Shown here piece after piece: positions 30,684-39,216 of a stretch of DNA of 64,000 bases. Within the stretch, counting starts at the first letter, position 1. Every line of letters starts with the position of its first letter. Below the pieces are notes generated by a model. The model made no database searches and was not told the DNA's origin. It saw only the letters and a program-made list of their open reading frames with translations. The stretch is taken from positions 310,001 through 374,000 of the forward strand of contig WSYJ01000125.1 in the NCBI GenBank assembly GCA_020186115.1, given 5' to 3'. Origin of the DNA: Histomonas meleagridis (Eukaryota; Parabasalia; Tritrichomonadida; Dientamoebidae). Made by a program: the position numbers and the translations under genes.

Positions 30684-30767
30684 TTTTGATTTTCCTATGC
30701 AAGGAGTGCCCGTGATAAATATAATTGAATAAATGAATTAACTTGTGAGTATTTTTTCTATAATTTA

Positions 30768-32300
30768 ATGATTAACTTCGCAAAATACGAAAATTCTCAA
30801 GAATTTATTGAATTGGCAAAACTAATAAATGAGTTAGAAAAAAATAATTTAAGTAACGAAGAAAACCAAGATATTATTTTTGGAGAACTCCAAACCAAAA
30901 TCAATGCATTTCTTGATTTGACAAATGATATTTATGATTTTAAAGAACAGCAACTTCAAGGTGCACAACTATTCCATATATTAATATCAATTATCAAGTA
31001 CCTCACAAGTCGTATTCAGAACTCATTTGATCAAGAAATTGAAGAGCCTGAAACAAAGGACAATTTATCTGAAGAAATTGATGGTAGGTACCCAACACTT
31101 TTATTACTTGAACAAAAGGTATTATCACTTAATGAAGAAAACGTTGAATTTGTCATTCAGTCTATCATTGATCTCTTTGATAAATCATTTCCTGATACAT
31201 TTAATCTTATAATCAGTCAAATCATATACAAAGGATTTGTCTCACGCAAACTTGAAGCAAACATCTGTTTCAAATTCATTCAAATACTTGAAACAAAAGA
31301 AACCTTCAAAAACCAAAATCTTATTCAAATATTTTCTCAATATTTAATTGATAATATTAATAAACAAGAATCGAAATACCTCATTGAGCAAATGATTGAT
31401 CAACATATAATTGCTGAAAGTTTTCTTCTTGAAAATGAAAATTTTGATATTTATTTTGACTATGAATATTTTGCACATCGACGAACTTATTCGCAACATG
31501 AAATCAACGCTTTAAACCAAATAATTACTTCAAGGAATAATTGGGAACTTCATCGACAATTAATTAAAGAAGGAATTAATCCGAATGAACTTTCGAAAAT
31601 AATTCGAAATGATGAAATTGAAAAACTTCAAGAAATATCATCACAAAGTAATTTCGATTTTAATCAAAGAATTATACCATCATATTATGAAAGATGTACA
31701 TTTATTAACAATCCAAATGTTACATTACTTAATTATGCTGCGTTTTTCTCATCAGTTAAATGTTTTAAATATTTACTTATGAAAGGTTCTAAAATTGATT
31801 ATTCTTATATCCAAATTCCATTCCTAATTAACAGTCACATTACAAATTCATTAATATATGCCATCGCAGGAGGAAACTCCGAAATCATTAAAATATTAGA
31901 AGAAAATAATGCATCTTATCAAAACGCATATGAAACATCGATAGAATTCCATCAAAACAAAATATTTTATTATTTGTACGAAAATAAAAAGATTCCAATT
32001 GATGATATAACTAAATTAGGATGTGTATGTATCCAAAATTGTAATTACGAAGTTTTATCTTATTTAGAAAAAGAAGGAATGAATGTTAATAAAGAAATGA
32101 TTCAAATGATAGCTAAAGTAGGAAATGTTTATCTTTTTGAACATTTCGTTAAAAACATTCCAATTCCAAAGGATATTTTGTTGTGTGCAATCATTTCTAA
32201 TAACCCTGAGTTTGTTATATATTTGATACCAAAAGAAGGCGTTGATGTAAATGCAAAAAATGTTTTTTTCGTTGTTTTGAAGTTCGTTTGTTTTGCGTGA
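30768..32300 (+). CDS. DUF3447/ankyrin-repeat protein
   Basis: ATG start, 510 residues in this frame. The N-terminal ~230 residues are helical and family-specific. The central DUF3447-type core carries the signatures found repeatedly in this window: NNWELHRQLIKEGINPNEL, IIRNDEIEKLQEIS, NYAAFFSSVKCFKYLLMKG and AIAGGNSEIIKILEENN, followed by degenerate ankyrin repeats up to KEGVDVNAKN. The frame then runs into an 80-nt T-rich spacer and stops at 32300. Intact ankyrin sequence resumes at about 32342 in another frame, so the biological product probably extends to 32569 if the spacer is bypassed or removed. Ankyrin proteins bind partners; the actual partner is unknown. The family is large in trichomonads. 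Confidence 0.85.
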   Translation: MINFAKYENSQEFIELAKLINELEKNNLSNEENQDIIFGELQTKINAFLDLTNDIYDFKEQQLQGAQLFHILISIIKYLTSRIQNSFDQEIEEPETKDNLSEEIDGRYPTLLLLEQKVLSLNEENVEFVIQSIIDLFDKSFPDTFNLIISQIIYKGFVSRKLEANICFKFIQILETKETFKNQNLIQIFSQYLIDNINKQESKYLIEQMIDQHIIAESFLLENENFDIYFDYEYFAHRRTYSQHEINALNQIITSRNNWELHRQLIKEGINPNELSKIIRNDEIEKLQEISSQSNFDFNQRIIPSYYERCTFINNPNVTLLNYAAFFSSVKCFKYLLMKGSKIDYSYIQIPFLINSHITNSLIYAIAGGNSEIIKILEENNASYQNAYETSIEFHQNKIFYYLYENKKIPIDDITKLGCVCIQNCNYEVLSYLEKEGMNVNKEMIQMIAKVGNVYLFEHFVKNIPIPKDILLCAIISNNPEFVIYLIPKEGVDVNAKNVFFVVLKFVCFA

Positions 32301-32340
32301 AGTTCTATTTTGTGGTTTAATGTTTTTTTGATTTTTGTAC
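32261..32340 (+). other. 80-nt spacer between ankyrin repeats
   Basis: T-rich insertion between KEGVDVNAK and TSILMWAAQNGY. It begins AATGTTTTTTTCG and ends without AG. Its length equals that of two spacers in the 9.7-10.8 kb array, and it breaks the frame. Confidence 0.5.
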
Positions 32341-32569
32341 TTCGATTTTAATGTGGGCTGCTCAAAATGGGTATATTAATGTTGTCGAAAAACTTCTCGA
32401 ACAAAAGACTATAAATGTTTACGCTAAAAATGTCGTTGATTATGAGCTTTTTATGTTTTATTTCTATATTTGGAGTTTATTTAATTTGTTTGCAAGAGCA
32501 ATTAAAATGGCATCCGATAATGGGCACAAGAAAATCGTAAGACTCCTTAAAGCAAGAATGTCAAAATAG
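32341..32569 (+). CDS. C-terminal ankyrin repeats continuing the preceding gene
   Basis: Resumes the ankyrin array with LMWAAQNGYINVVEKLLEQKTINVYAKN, then a 63-nt in-frame spacer reading YIWSLFNLFA, then AIKMASDNGHKKIVRLLKARMSK and a stop. The end KIVRLLKAR is typical of the C-terminus of DUF3447 ankyrin proteins, which supports it being the natural 3' end of the gene starting at 30768. As an independent gene it would start at ATG 32351. Confidence 0.6.
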
Positions 32570-32767
32570 CTTTTAGTAAAAAATAAGCACCTCAGAATTT
32601 CTTTACATACAATCGATTTTCATTAAAACAGGCATTATAAGAATTCAAATAATTCTGAATAGATACGATTAAAACACTGTTAAAAAGTTGTGTTTTTCAA
32701 ATCTTTACTCGAAATTTGAATGCTGACTTTAAATTCCAAAAAGATTTCTCACCAAAGATTTTTCTAA

Positions 32768-34810
32768 ATGGAATCTTTTGATTTCAACCAGTACAAACTA
32801 GAAAGGAACCTTGATATCAAAAACACAACTTTTTTATATAAAAATGTAACAGATTCAAAATCAATCGTACTCAAAAAATATTCTAATGGAGATATTGAAG
32901 ATGCAAAAGAAATGATGGACATTAACCATCCCTCTATTAGCAAAATATTATCTGTTTTACCATCAAAAGATAATCATTCTTTTGAATTAACAACATATTA
33001 TTATCCAAATGGTTCATTAGAAACCCTCATTAATCGAATTGAAAACAAAGACACACCAAGTTGGTATGATCCTACAATTATTTCCAAGATCATTTTAGGT
33101 ACAATTGTTGGACTAGAAGAACTTCATTCACAAGGATTTACACATGGCAACCTTAAGCCAAGTAATATTTTAATTGATTCAAATTATAATCCACAACTTA
33201 CTGATATTTCCTTCAATTCAATCACTGCAAATTCTCAATATTGTGCACCTGAAATATTTTCAAAAACAAATAATTATGATAAATCTATTGATGTTTATTC
33301 ATTTGGGATGATATTATGTTTTATATATGTACAAGAATCGCCATTTGATGAATCTTTACCATTAAATGATCTTGGTGATTTTGTAATTGATGGTGAACGT
33401 CCAGTTTTACCGGATACGATTCCAAAGAATATTCAAGATATAATTGAAAAATGTTGGTCAACATCACAAAAAGATAGACCAACTATTAAATACTTGGCAA
33501 ATATTTTCACAACTGATGAATATCTTTATCCTGGAACAAAGAAAAATCTTTTTAACTTTTATAAAGATAATATATTACATTTTAATCCAAAGGATTTTGT
33601 TATAGAAGAAAAGAAAACTAAAGAAATACAAGAAGATGATAAATATAATGAAGTGGAACCCTATGAAATATATGAAGAGATTGATAAAATACTTGAAAAT
33701 AATAAAGGAATGAAAAAATTATCCGGTTTATATGATGATATATTTTCATTAAGCTCAAATTCAATAGATGATTCAATAGACGAATTAACTAAAATTTATG
33801 ATGAAAACAATAGTCATTTATTTGATGTATTAATTTGTAGATTATTATTTTTTTCATATATCTCACAAAAGAATGATGCCGATACAGTGATCGAATTCCT
33901 CCAGAAAATTTCAGAACATTATCCAAAAGTGATCGAATTATTTATTCAATATATGAATAATGTTCTTGAATATACTCAAGAATCAAGATTTCTTTTATTA
34001 AAAATGGTTGAGCATGGTTTAATAAAATTCGAATATGTAGCACATGCAAATGAATCCTTTTATTTTTTGCATTATTTAAATGAAAGTATTTCAAGATCAT
34101 TATATTATTCAACAAAAAATTTCGAAATTTCTTATGAAGATCTTAGAAAAAATAATTGGGAACTTCATAAGAAATTTATTTCTGAAGGGATCAATCAGGA
34201 CCAACTCCCAAAAATTTTGCGTAATGATAATATTGAAGAATTTCAACAAATTTCTTCATCACCATATTTTGATTTTAATCAAATAATTCATGCTTCACCA
34301 TATGAACAACATACATATATTAATTGTGATGTTAATCTCCTTGGGTATTGTGCATTTTTTGGATCATTGAACTGTTTTAAATTTTTGTTGTTAAATAATA
34401 CATATAAACAAAGTGTTGATTTATATGCTGTAGCTGGAGGTAATATTGAGATCATTTATTTATGTGAAAAAAATGATATTTATTTCTCTCCAAAAGCTTT
34501 AGAAGCTGCAATTGAATATCATCACAATGATATTTTTATATATTTAATTGAGGCTAACAAGATGTATTATCATACAGAAAAAATAAATGAGTTTTTATAT
34601 CAGTGCATTACATATCATAACTTCGATTTATTTATATATATAATAAAATTCCAAACTAGAATTGTCTCTTCAAATGTTTTAGTTAATGCCGTGAGAAAAG
34701 GTAATATTTATATAATTGGTTTTTTACTTGATTTAGAAAAAAGCAAAATTATTCCAAAAATTAAGAAAAATAATTTGTTTAATATTAATGCGTTTGTTTT
34801 TATTATTTGA
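32768..34810 (+). CDS. Pseudokinase-DUF3447/ankyrin fusion protein
   Basis: ATG start; 680 residues in this frame. Residues ~8-255 are a protein-kinase-like fold: no glycine loop, a retained Lys (IVLKKY, Lys36/37), an HRD loop changed to HGN (His126-Gly127-Asn128, with LKPSNIL following), DFG changed to DIS (Asp146), then CAPEIF, SIDVYSFGMIL and KCWSTSQKDRP, as in tyrosine-kinase-like enzymes. Loss of the catalytic base predicts little or no phosphotransfer. A linker and the DUF3447 core follow (NNWELHKKFISEGINQDQL, LRNDNIEEFQQIS, GYCAFFGSLNCFKFLLL, AVAGGNIEIIYLCEKN), then ankyrin-like repeats. The frame ends in a T-rich spacer, and ankyrin repeats continue downstream to 36561, so the true product may be longer. 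Inference: a regulated scaffold. Confidence 0.85.
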   Translation: MESFDFNQYKLERNLDIKNTTFLYKNVTDSKSIVLKKYSNGDIEDAKEMMDINHPSISKILSVLPSKDNHSFELTTYYYPNGSLETLINRIENKDTPSWYDPTIISKIILGTIVGLEELHSQGFTHGNLKPSNILIDSNYNPQLTDISFNSITANSQYCAPEIFSKTNNYDKSIDVYSFGMILCFIYVQESPFDESLPLNDLGDFVIDGERPVLPDTIPKNIQDIIEKCWSTSQKDRPTIKYLANIFTTDEYLYPGTKKNLFNFYKDNILHFNPKDFVIEEKKTKEIQEDDKYNEVEPYEIYEEIDKILENNKGMKKLSGLYDDIFSLSSNSIDDSIDELTKIYDENNSHLFDVLICRLLFFSYISQKNDADTVIEFLQKISEHYPKVIELFIQYMNNVLEYTQESRFLLLKMVEHGLIKFEYVAHANESFYFLHYLNESISRSLYYSTKNFEISYEDLRKNNWELHKKFISEGINQDQLPKILRNDNIEEFQQISSSPYFDFNQIIHASPYEQHTYINCDVNLLGYCAFFGSLNCFKFLLLNNTYKQSVDLYAVAGGNIEIIYLCEKNDIYFSPKALEAAIEYHHNDIFIYLIEANKMYYHTEKINEFLYQCITYHNFDLFIYIIKFQTRIVSSNVLVNAVRKGNIYIIGFLLDLEKSKIIPKIKKNNLFNINAFVFII

Positions 34811-36561
34811 TTCTTTGGCAATCGCTTGCAATAAGGGTTATATTGATATTGTTAAACTTTTATTAGAATTTTATAATAGTGGTATAAATGAAGTAGTTTA
34901 ATTTTTATATTTTGCGTTTTTTTATAATTTCATAAAAATAATATTTAATTCTTAATTTTAAAACACCTATTTGTTATGCATTAAAACGTAATCAAATTGA
35001 TATTGCTTTGGTTCTTATTAATCATTCTAATTTCAAACCAATTGGTATGATAAAGTAAGTTTTTGTATATTTAGGAATTAATTTTTAATATTTTTAAATA
35101 TCTTTGAATATAGTATAATACAGAATCAAACAAAGGTTACAATTGCTTTAAAAAATCGTTTTAAATTTGATCTTAACAAAATAATAACAAAATTTCTTTT
35201 TTTAATTTGGACAATTTAACAATTTTATATGTCGCTTGTAAAAATAATGAAATAAAAGCTGTAGAATCGATTCTTAAAGAAAAAAATATTTATGTAAATG
35301 AGTTTTCTATTTGTTAAATATTTCTAATGTTTTCGAAAAATTTTTGATATTTCAAATATATATTTGAAACACCTTTAACTGTAGCTTGTACAAATGGTTT
35401 TATTGAAATCGTTAAACTTCTTTGCGCATATCCAAGCATTAATGTAAATGTATACAAATGTATTTTCATTTAATTTTAATTTCTTTTTGATATAAAAATC
35501 ACCACTTTATATTGCATGTGAAAAAGGTTTTACTGAAATTGTAAAAATTCTTCTTCAAAATAAAAATGTTGATGTTAATACTAAAGTTGAACCAAAGATC
35601 GTTTTTTAGTTTTATTTAAAGAAAAAATTAATTTGGTTTAATTGATTATCCTCTTCATATTGCTTGTGAAAAAGGATATCCAGAAATTGTTGAATTACTT
35701 TTAACTAATAAAAACATTGAACTTAATATAACTAATATTTATTTAATCAATTTCATGTTAATTTTATGGTTTTAAAATTGTTTTTTGTTTTGTTTTAGAG
35801 TTATTTTTAATTAATTAAAGTTTATATTATTGATTTTATATTTATTTTTCTCTTATTGAAGGTTAATTTTTTTGATTTAAAGTTTATTCTTTTTTATTGT
35901 ACAAGTTTTTTTATATTAATAATATGTTTAATTATTTTATTTGAAATTTCATTCTTTTTTTCTATATTTGTTTTCATGTTTTAATGTTATTTTTCGATTT
36001 TTAAAACTCCATTATTTATTGCATGTGAAAAAGGATTTGTTGATATTGTGAAACTTTTAACAATTTCTCCTAAAATTGATATTAATTGTGAGTCATTATT
36101 TCTTTTTAATATTTAAGCATTGTTTATACGATTTTTTTGTTATTTGTTTACATATATTTGATGTTATTTTTGTTGTATTTGATGTTTCTTTTTATATTTT
36201 TGTGTTCATTTATAACTTTTATGTCAAATAATGTTTTTTATTTTTGTTTCCAGTTTTTTTGTTTGTTATGAAGTTTCTTTTTGTTTTTGCAGGTTTGTTC
36301 TAATGATTTTATATTTATTTATTTGTTTTATGACACCTTTATATATTGCATGTAAAAATGAGTTTGTTGATATTGTAAAAATACTTTTGGAAAATAAAGA
36401 AATTGAAATTTTAGGATTTGAAGTTTATTGATTTTTATTAATGTTTTTTCCTTATTTATTCACCATTAAATGCTGCACGTAAAACTAAGAATAGTGAAAT
36501 TATTAACTTGTTAAATAATTTCCTGAGGGAAAATCCAAGTAAAAATAGTGTTAAGCAATAA
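34811..36561 (+). pseudogene. Ankyrin-repeat array, about ten repeats each split by spacers
   Basis: Continuation of the gene at 32768. Successive repeats are individually intact: LAIACNKGYIDIVKLLLE, TPICYALKRNQIDIALVLIN, LYVACKNNEIKAVESILKEK, TPLTVACTNGFIEIVKLLC, SPLYIACEKGFTEIVKILLQ, YPLHIACEKGYPEIVELLLT, TPLFIACEKGFVDIVKLL, TPLYIACKNEFVDIVKILLE and a terminal SPLNAARKTKNSEIINLLNN ending at TAA 36559-36561. Spacers of about 16 to 300 nt, very T-rich and full of stops, separate them between the DVN end of one repeat and the TPL start of the next. Some spacers start with GT (GTAAGT at 35056, GTATAC near 35449), but most do not end with AG. Either a decayed array or a multi-segment gene with unusual intervening sequences. 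Repeats conserved while spacers are not argues against plain decay. Confidence 0.6.
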
Positions 36562-36608
36562 AACTCATATAATATTTCATTATAAATTATTTTTTCATCT
36601 ATCTATGC

Positions 36609-37785
36609 TTATTTCTGTGAATGATTTGTTACGTTTATATATATTTTAATACTTGTTAAGTTATAACATCTATAAAATGAATTTGTTGATATACTTTTAA
36701 TATTCGAAAATATAATCTCTTTTAATTGACTATTTTCAAATGAGTTTGCTTCAATTTTTGTAACAGTTTTTGGAAATTCAAATCGTTCATCTTTTTTACC
36801 TTGTGGATAATGAAATAATGTTTCAATGCTCTTATCATAAACTATTCCATCATTTTTGTAATTGGAATATTTTGGGTTTTTCATTGATATATTTATATCT
36901 TGTAAATTTTTAAAAATTTCTCAAATGGATTTTTTCCAATTAATGTAACTGATTCAGGTATATAAATACTTCTTAATGAAATACATTCATAAAATAAATA
37001 ATTTTCAATTTTAGTTAAAGAATTCGAAAGTTTTATGTTCTTTATTGAAGTACACATATAAAATGTCCATTCTTTTATTGTGGTATTATAATCTCTCCTA
37101 ATGAAGTACACCAATGAAATGCGTATCTTTCAATTGTAGTAACAGAATTTGGAATTATAATTCTCGTTAATGACGTGCAATATTCAAATGAATATCCCGC
37201 AATTTTTATGATCGATATAGAAATTGTAATGTTTATTAGTAAAGTACAATAACAAAATATACTTTGGCCAATGTAATTGACTGTATTTGGCATGGTGATG
37301 TCTTTCAATGATTTGCAATAATAAAATGCATAGTTGTCAATAGACTGAACACCTTTTTCAAAATTAATAGAAGATAATTGTTTACAATAAGCAAATGAAT
37401 TTTCTCCAATAGTAGTGACTGAACTTGGAATAGTGATATTTTCCAAAGAAGTACAGTAAAAAAATGATGTGCTTACACTCGTGCCTATTTTAACAGTAGG
37501 TAATTGCTGACAATAATAAAACGAACCGTTCCCAATGTACAAATCAAATTTTTGCCAATTTGCACACAGAAACTAATGATTCCCGGCTAGAAAAAGATTC
37601 ACGTGGTATCTCATCAATTTCATCACCAATTGCAAGATTTTTTGTTTGATCTTTAAATGTTTTTGAAAATTCGTTTTTATTTTTGTAATAGTTAATGTTT
37701 TTGTTACATCATCAAATACTTGGAGTGAGTGTGTAAAAAGTATTTGGAAAATTGAGAATAATATGAAAAAGCTCGTTTCTTATTG
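36609..37785 (-). pseudogene. BspA-like LRR gene relic
   Basis: Minus-strand TpLRR units are clear (YCTSLENITIPSSVTTIGENSF, YCKSLKDITMPNTVNYIG, SLTRIIIPNSVTTIERYAF, SLRSIYIPESVTLIGKNPF), and NPKYSNYKNDGIVYDKS matches the N-Y-S-N-Y-x-N-D-G-V-Y signature of the intact gene at 3789. The first part reads FFILFSIFQILFTHSLQVFDD (signal-peptide-like), then VTKTLTIT, but without an ATG. Frameshifts are needed near 37690, 37550, 37100 and 36888. The Ser/Thr stalk and membrane anchor are absent. A truncated, inactivated BspA paralogue. Confidence 0.85.
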
Positions 37786-37904
37786 TGGAACCTGATTAAT
37801 CAGTTAAGTAGCTACTTTATGACCCAAATGACTTGTCTTAAACGTGCTCCGCATTTTTTATGTTTCTTTTATATCTTATACCAAATACTTAAAAATTAAC
37901 AGCG

Positions 37905-37986
37905 CCGCTCTTAGCTCAGTGGTAGAGCATTTGACTGTAGAAAAGTAGTCATCAAAGGGCCGCCGGTTCGATTCCAGCAGCGCGGA
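37905..37986 (+). tRNA. tRNA-Tyr(GTA) with a 10-nt intron
   Basis: Cloverleaf with acceptor CCGCTCT/AGCGCGG (one mismatch) and discriminator A, D-arm GCTCAGTGGTAGAGC, anticodon stem TTTGA/TCAAA and T-arm GCCGG-TTCGATT-CCAGC. The anticodon loop is interrupted: CTGTAG, then AAAAGTAGTC (37941-37950), then A. This places a 10-nt intron at the canonical position after base 37. Removal leaves a 7-nt loop with anticodon GTA. Introns in tRNA-Tyr are common in eukaryotes; this one is near the minimum size. A T-rich terminator follows from 37987. Confidence 0.93.
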
Positions 37987-38000
37987 TTTTTTTATTTTTT
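37987..38000 (+). terminator. RNA polymerase III T-run after tRNA-Tyr
   Basis: TTTTTTTATTTTTTTT-like run directly after the tRNA discriminator base, typical of a Pol III terminator. Confidence 0.7.
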
Positions 38001-38180
38001 TTCACCTGAGCAACTTAGAGAGGGGAAAAGCGCACCACTGGAAAGAGCTACCGGAGGTGAGCACTAACATATAAGTTCCGACGATTATCGGAGGATCTCG
38101 GAGCATATCAGATTATCTCTCCGAGAAATGCCCAAAATTTAAAACAGAGTACACCACAAAACTCAAGTCTCGGAGCGGAG
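38001..38180 (+). ncRNA. Candidate structured RNA
   Basis: A stretch much richer in G and C than its surroundings, with no coding frame. Several stems can be drawn: TCACCT (38002-38007) with AGGTGA (38055-38060), enclosing CTGG/CCGG; a hairpin TCCGA/TCGGA (38077-38092); and a 7-bp hairpin CTCGGAG/CTCCGAG (38097-38125). A further related GTCTCGGAGCGGAGC lies near 38170. In genomes this AT-rich, such islands beside tRNA genes are often Pol III RNAs. I could not assign it to 5S rRNA, SRP RNA, RNase P or a spliceosomal RNA. Strand and ends are uncertain. Confidence 0.3.
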
Positions 38181-38391
38181 CACATTAATACTTTTTTGGA
38201 GGAGAAAGAACATTTTTTTATTTTTGTCTCTTTTTTGTGCTTAAGTTTAAATAATTTAATAAAACGATATCAGAACACTTTAAAAACATTTAAAGTATTA
38301 AATTACACCCGAAACTTTTTTATAATCTTATAATTAACACTATAAAAAAACATATAGCTTAAAGGTTTCATTTAATAATCTTTTTTCTGTT

Positions 38392-39147
38392 TTAGTGATT
38401 ATTGTTATTGCCATTATTTGGATTAGCGAATAATTGACTAAATGTATTTGTGACTTGTTGAAAAAGAGGTCCCAAGTCCAAGTTAAAAACATTTGGAGGA
38501 GGAGGAGGAACGCCGGTGTTTGTTGTGGTCGATGATGTTGTGGATGAAGATGTAGTTGTTGTTGTTGTTTGCTGAGTCATTACATTCATTTGAGCAAGAA
38601 TTCTTGAGATTTCTTGCTGTGATGAAATGTATTCTTGGCTAAATCTATTCATCAAATTTCGAGCCATTTCAGTATTATTATCTAAAATGGCATTTTGTAA
38701 ATCTGAAGTAGTTACTTGTAGGTTTGCAAGAACTAGCTGTATTTTGTTGATGGAACTAAGTGATTGTTGAGTTATCGTAAATTGTGGATTGGATTGTGTA
38801 ACTGTAGTAAAAACAGTTCTTGTAGGAGGTGGAACTTGTTGGCGTGGAGGTGGTGGAGGAGGTGGGACATCATCATGTTGTGTATTTGAACTATTTGAAT
38901 TGTTCGAATCTGATCTATTTGGACGTGGCGGAATTATTTGAATTGTTTGATCATCTTGAATTTTATAGTCACTTATCATTGTACCAGACTTAAGAACTTT
39001 TCCACAAAAAATAATTCTCATTCCGTTATTTTGGATGTTAACTTTTTTACAAACCATTTCTCTAAATTCATCAACACTAGTGTTATCTGGGATTTCCATT
39101 TCATGGACTTCATCACTTCCCATTATCTTTAAGTTTACTTTTACCAT
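38392..39147 (-). CDS. Ubiquitin-like domain protein, Pro-rich
   Basis: 251 residues, ATG start. Residues 1-75 form a ubiquitin-like fold (VNLKIMGSDEVHEMEIPDNT, RIIFCGKVLKSGTMISDYKIQDDQTIQII), with the hydrophobic-patch region resembling the integral UBL domains of UBQLN/BAG6-type proteins rather than processed ubiquitin; no terminal GG is present. A linker with seven consecutive prolines, a ~70-residue helical section (INKIQLVLANLQ..., MARNLMNRFSQEYISSQQEI), a Thr/Ser-rich tract and a second polyproline run precede a C-terminal segment LDLGPLFQQVTNTFSQLF. Likely an adaptor or chaperone linking clients to the proteasome, by analogy with the family. Upstream it has both M5 and M3 motifs. Confidence 0.85.
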   Translation of the reverse strand: MVKVNLKIMGSDEVHEMEIPDNTSVDEFREMVCKKVNIQNNGMRIIFCGKVLKSGTMISDYKIQDDQTIQIIPPRPNRSDSNNSNSSNTQHDDVPPPPPPPRQQVPPPTRTVFTTVTQSNPQFTITQQSLSSINKIQLVLANLQVTTSDLQNAILDNNTEMARNLMNRFSQEYISSQQEISRILAQMNVMTQQTTTTTTSSSTTSSTTTNTGVPPPPPNVFNLDLGPLFQQVTNTFSQLFANPNNGNNNNH

Positions 39148-39160
39148 TTTTAAATTTTAA

Positions 39161-39216
39161 AAAGGCCAATTTAAACAACGCCCGTTTATTATATATTAAA
39201 ACCACCGACAACCGTC
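39161..39216 (-). promoter_or_regulatory. M5 and M3 promoter elements of the UBL gene
   Basis: On the minus strand CCTTT (M5; complement of 39161-39165) lies about 14 nt before the ATG at 39147, and GACGGTTG (M3; complement of 39209-39216) about 50 nt further upstream. The M3 copy overlaps the end of the neighbouring coiled-coil gene, whose stop codon is at 39215-39217, so the two genes are packed with promoter and coding sequence in contact. Confidence 0.6.

Noticed and set aside
34811-36561. Standard GT-AG introns between ankyrin repeats
   Set aside because: Several spacers start with GT, but most have no AG at the point where the ankyrin frame resumes, and the strict trichomonad 5' signal GTAYGT is absent. 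They are reported as unexplained spacers instead.
38001-38180. 5S rRNA, SRP RNA or RNase P RNA identity for the GC-rich island
   Set aside because: Conserved sequence boxes of these RNAs are not visible, so only an unassigned candidate RNA is reported.
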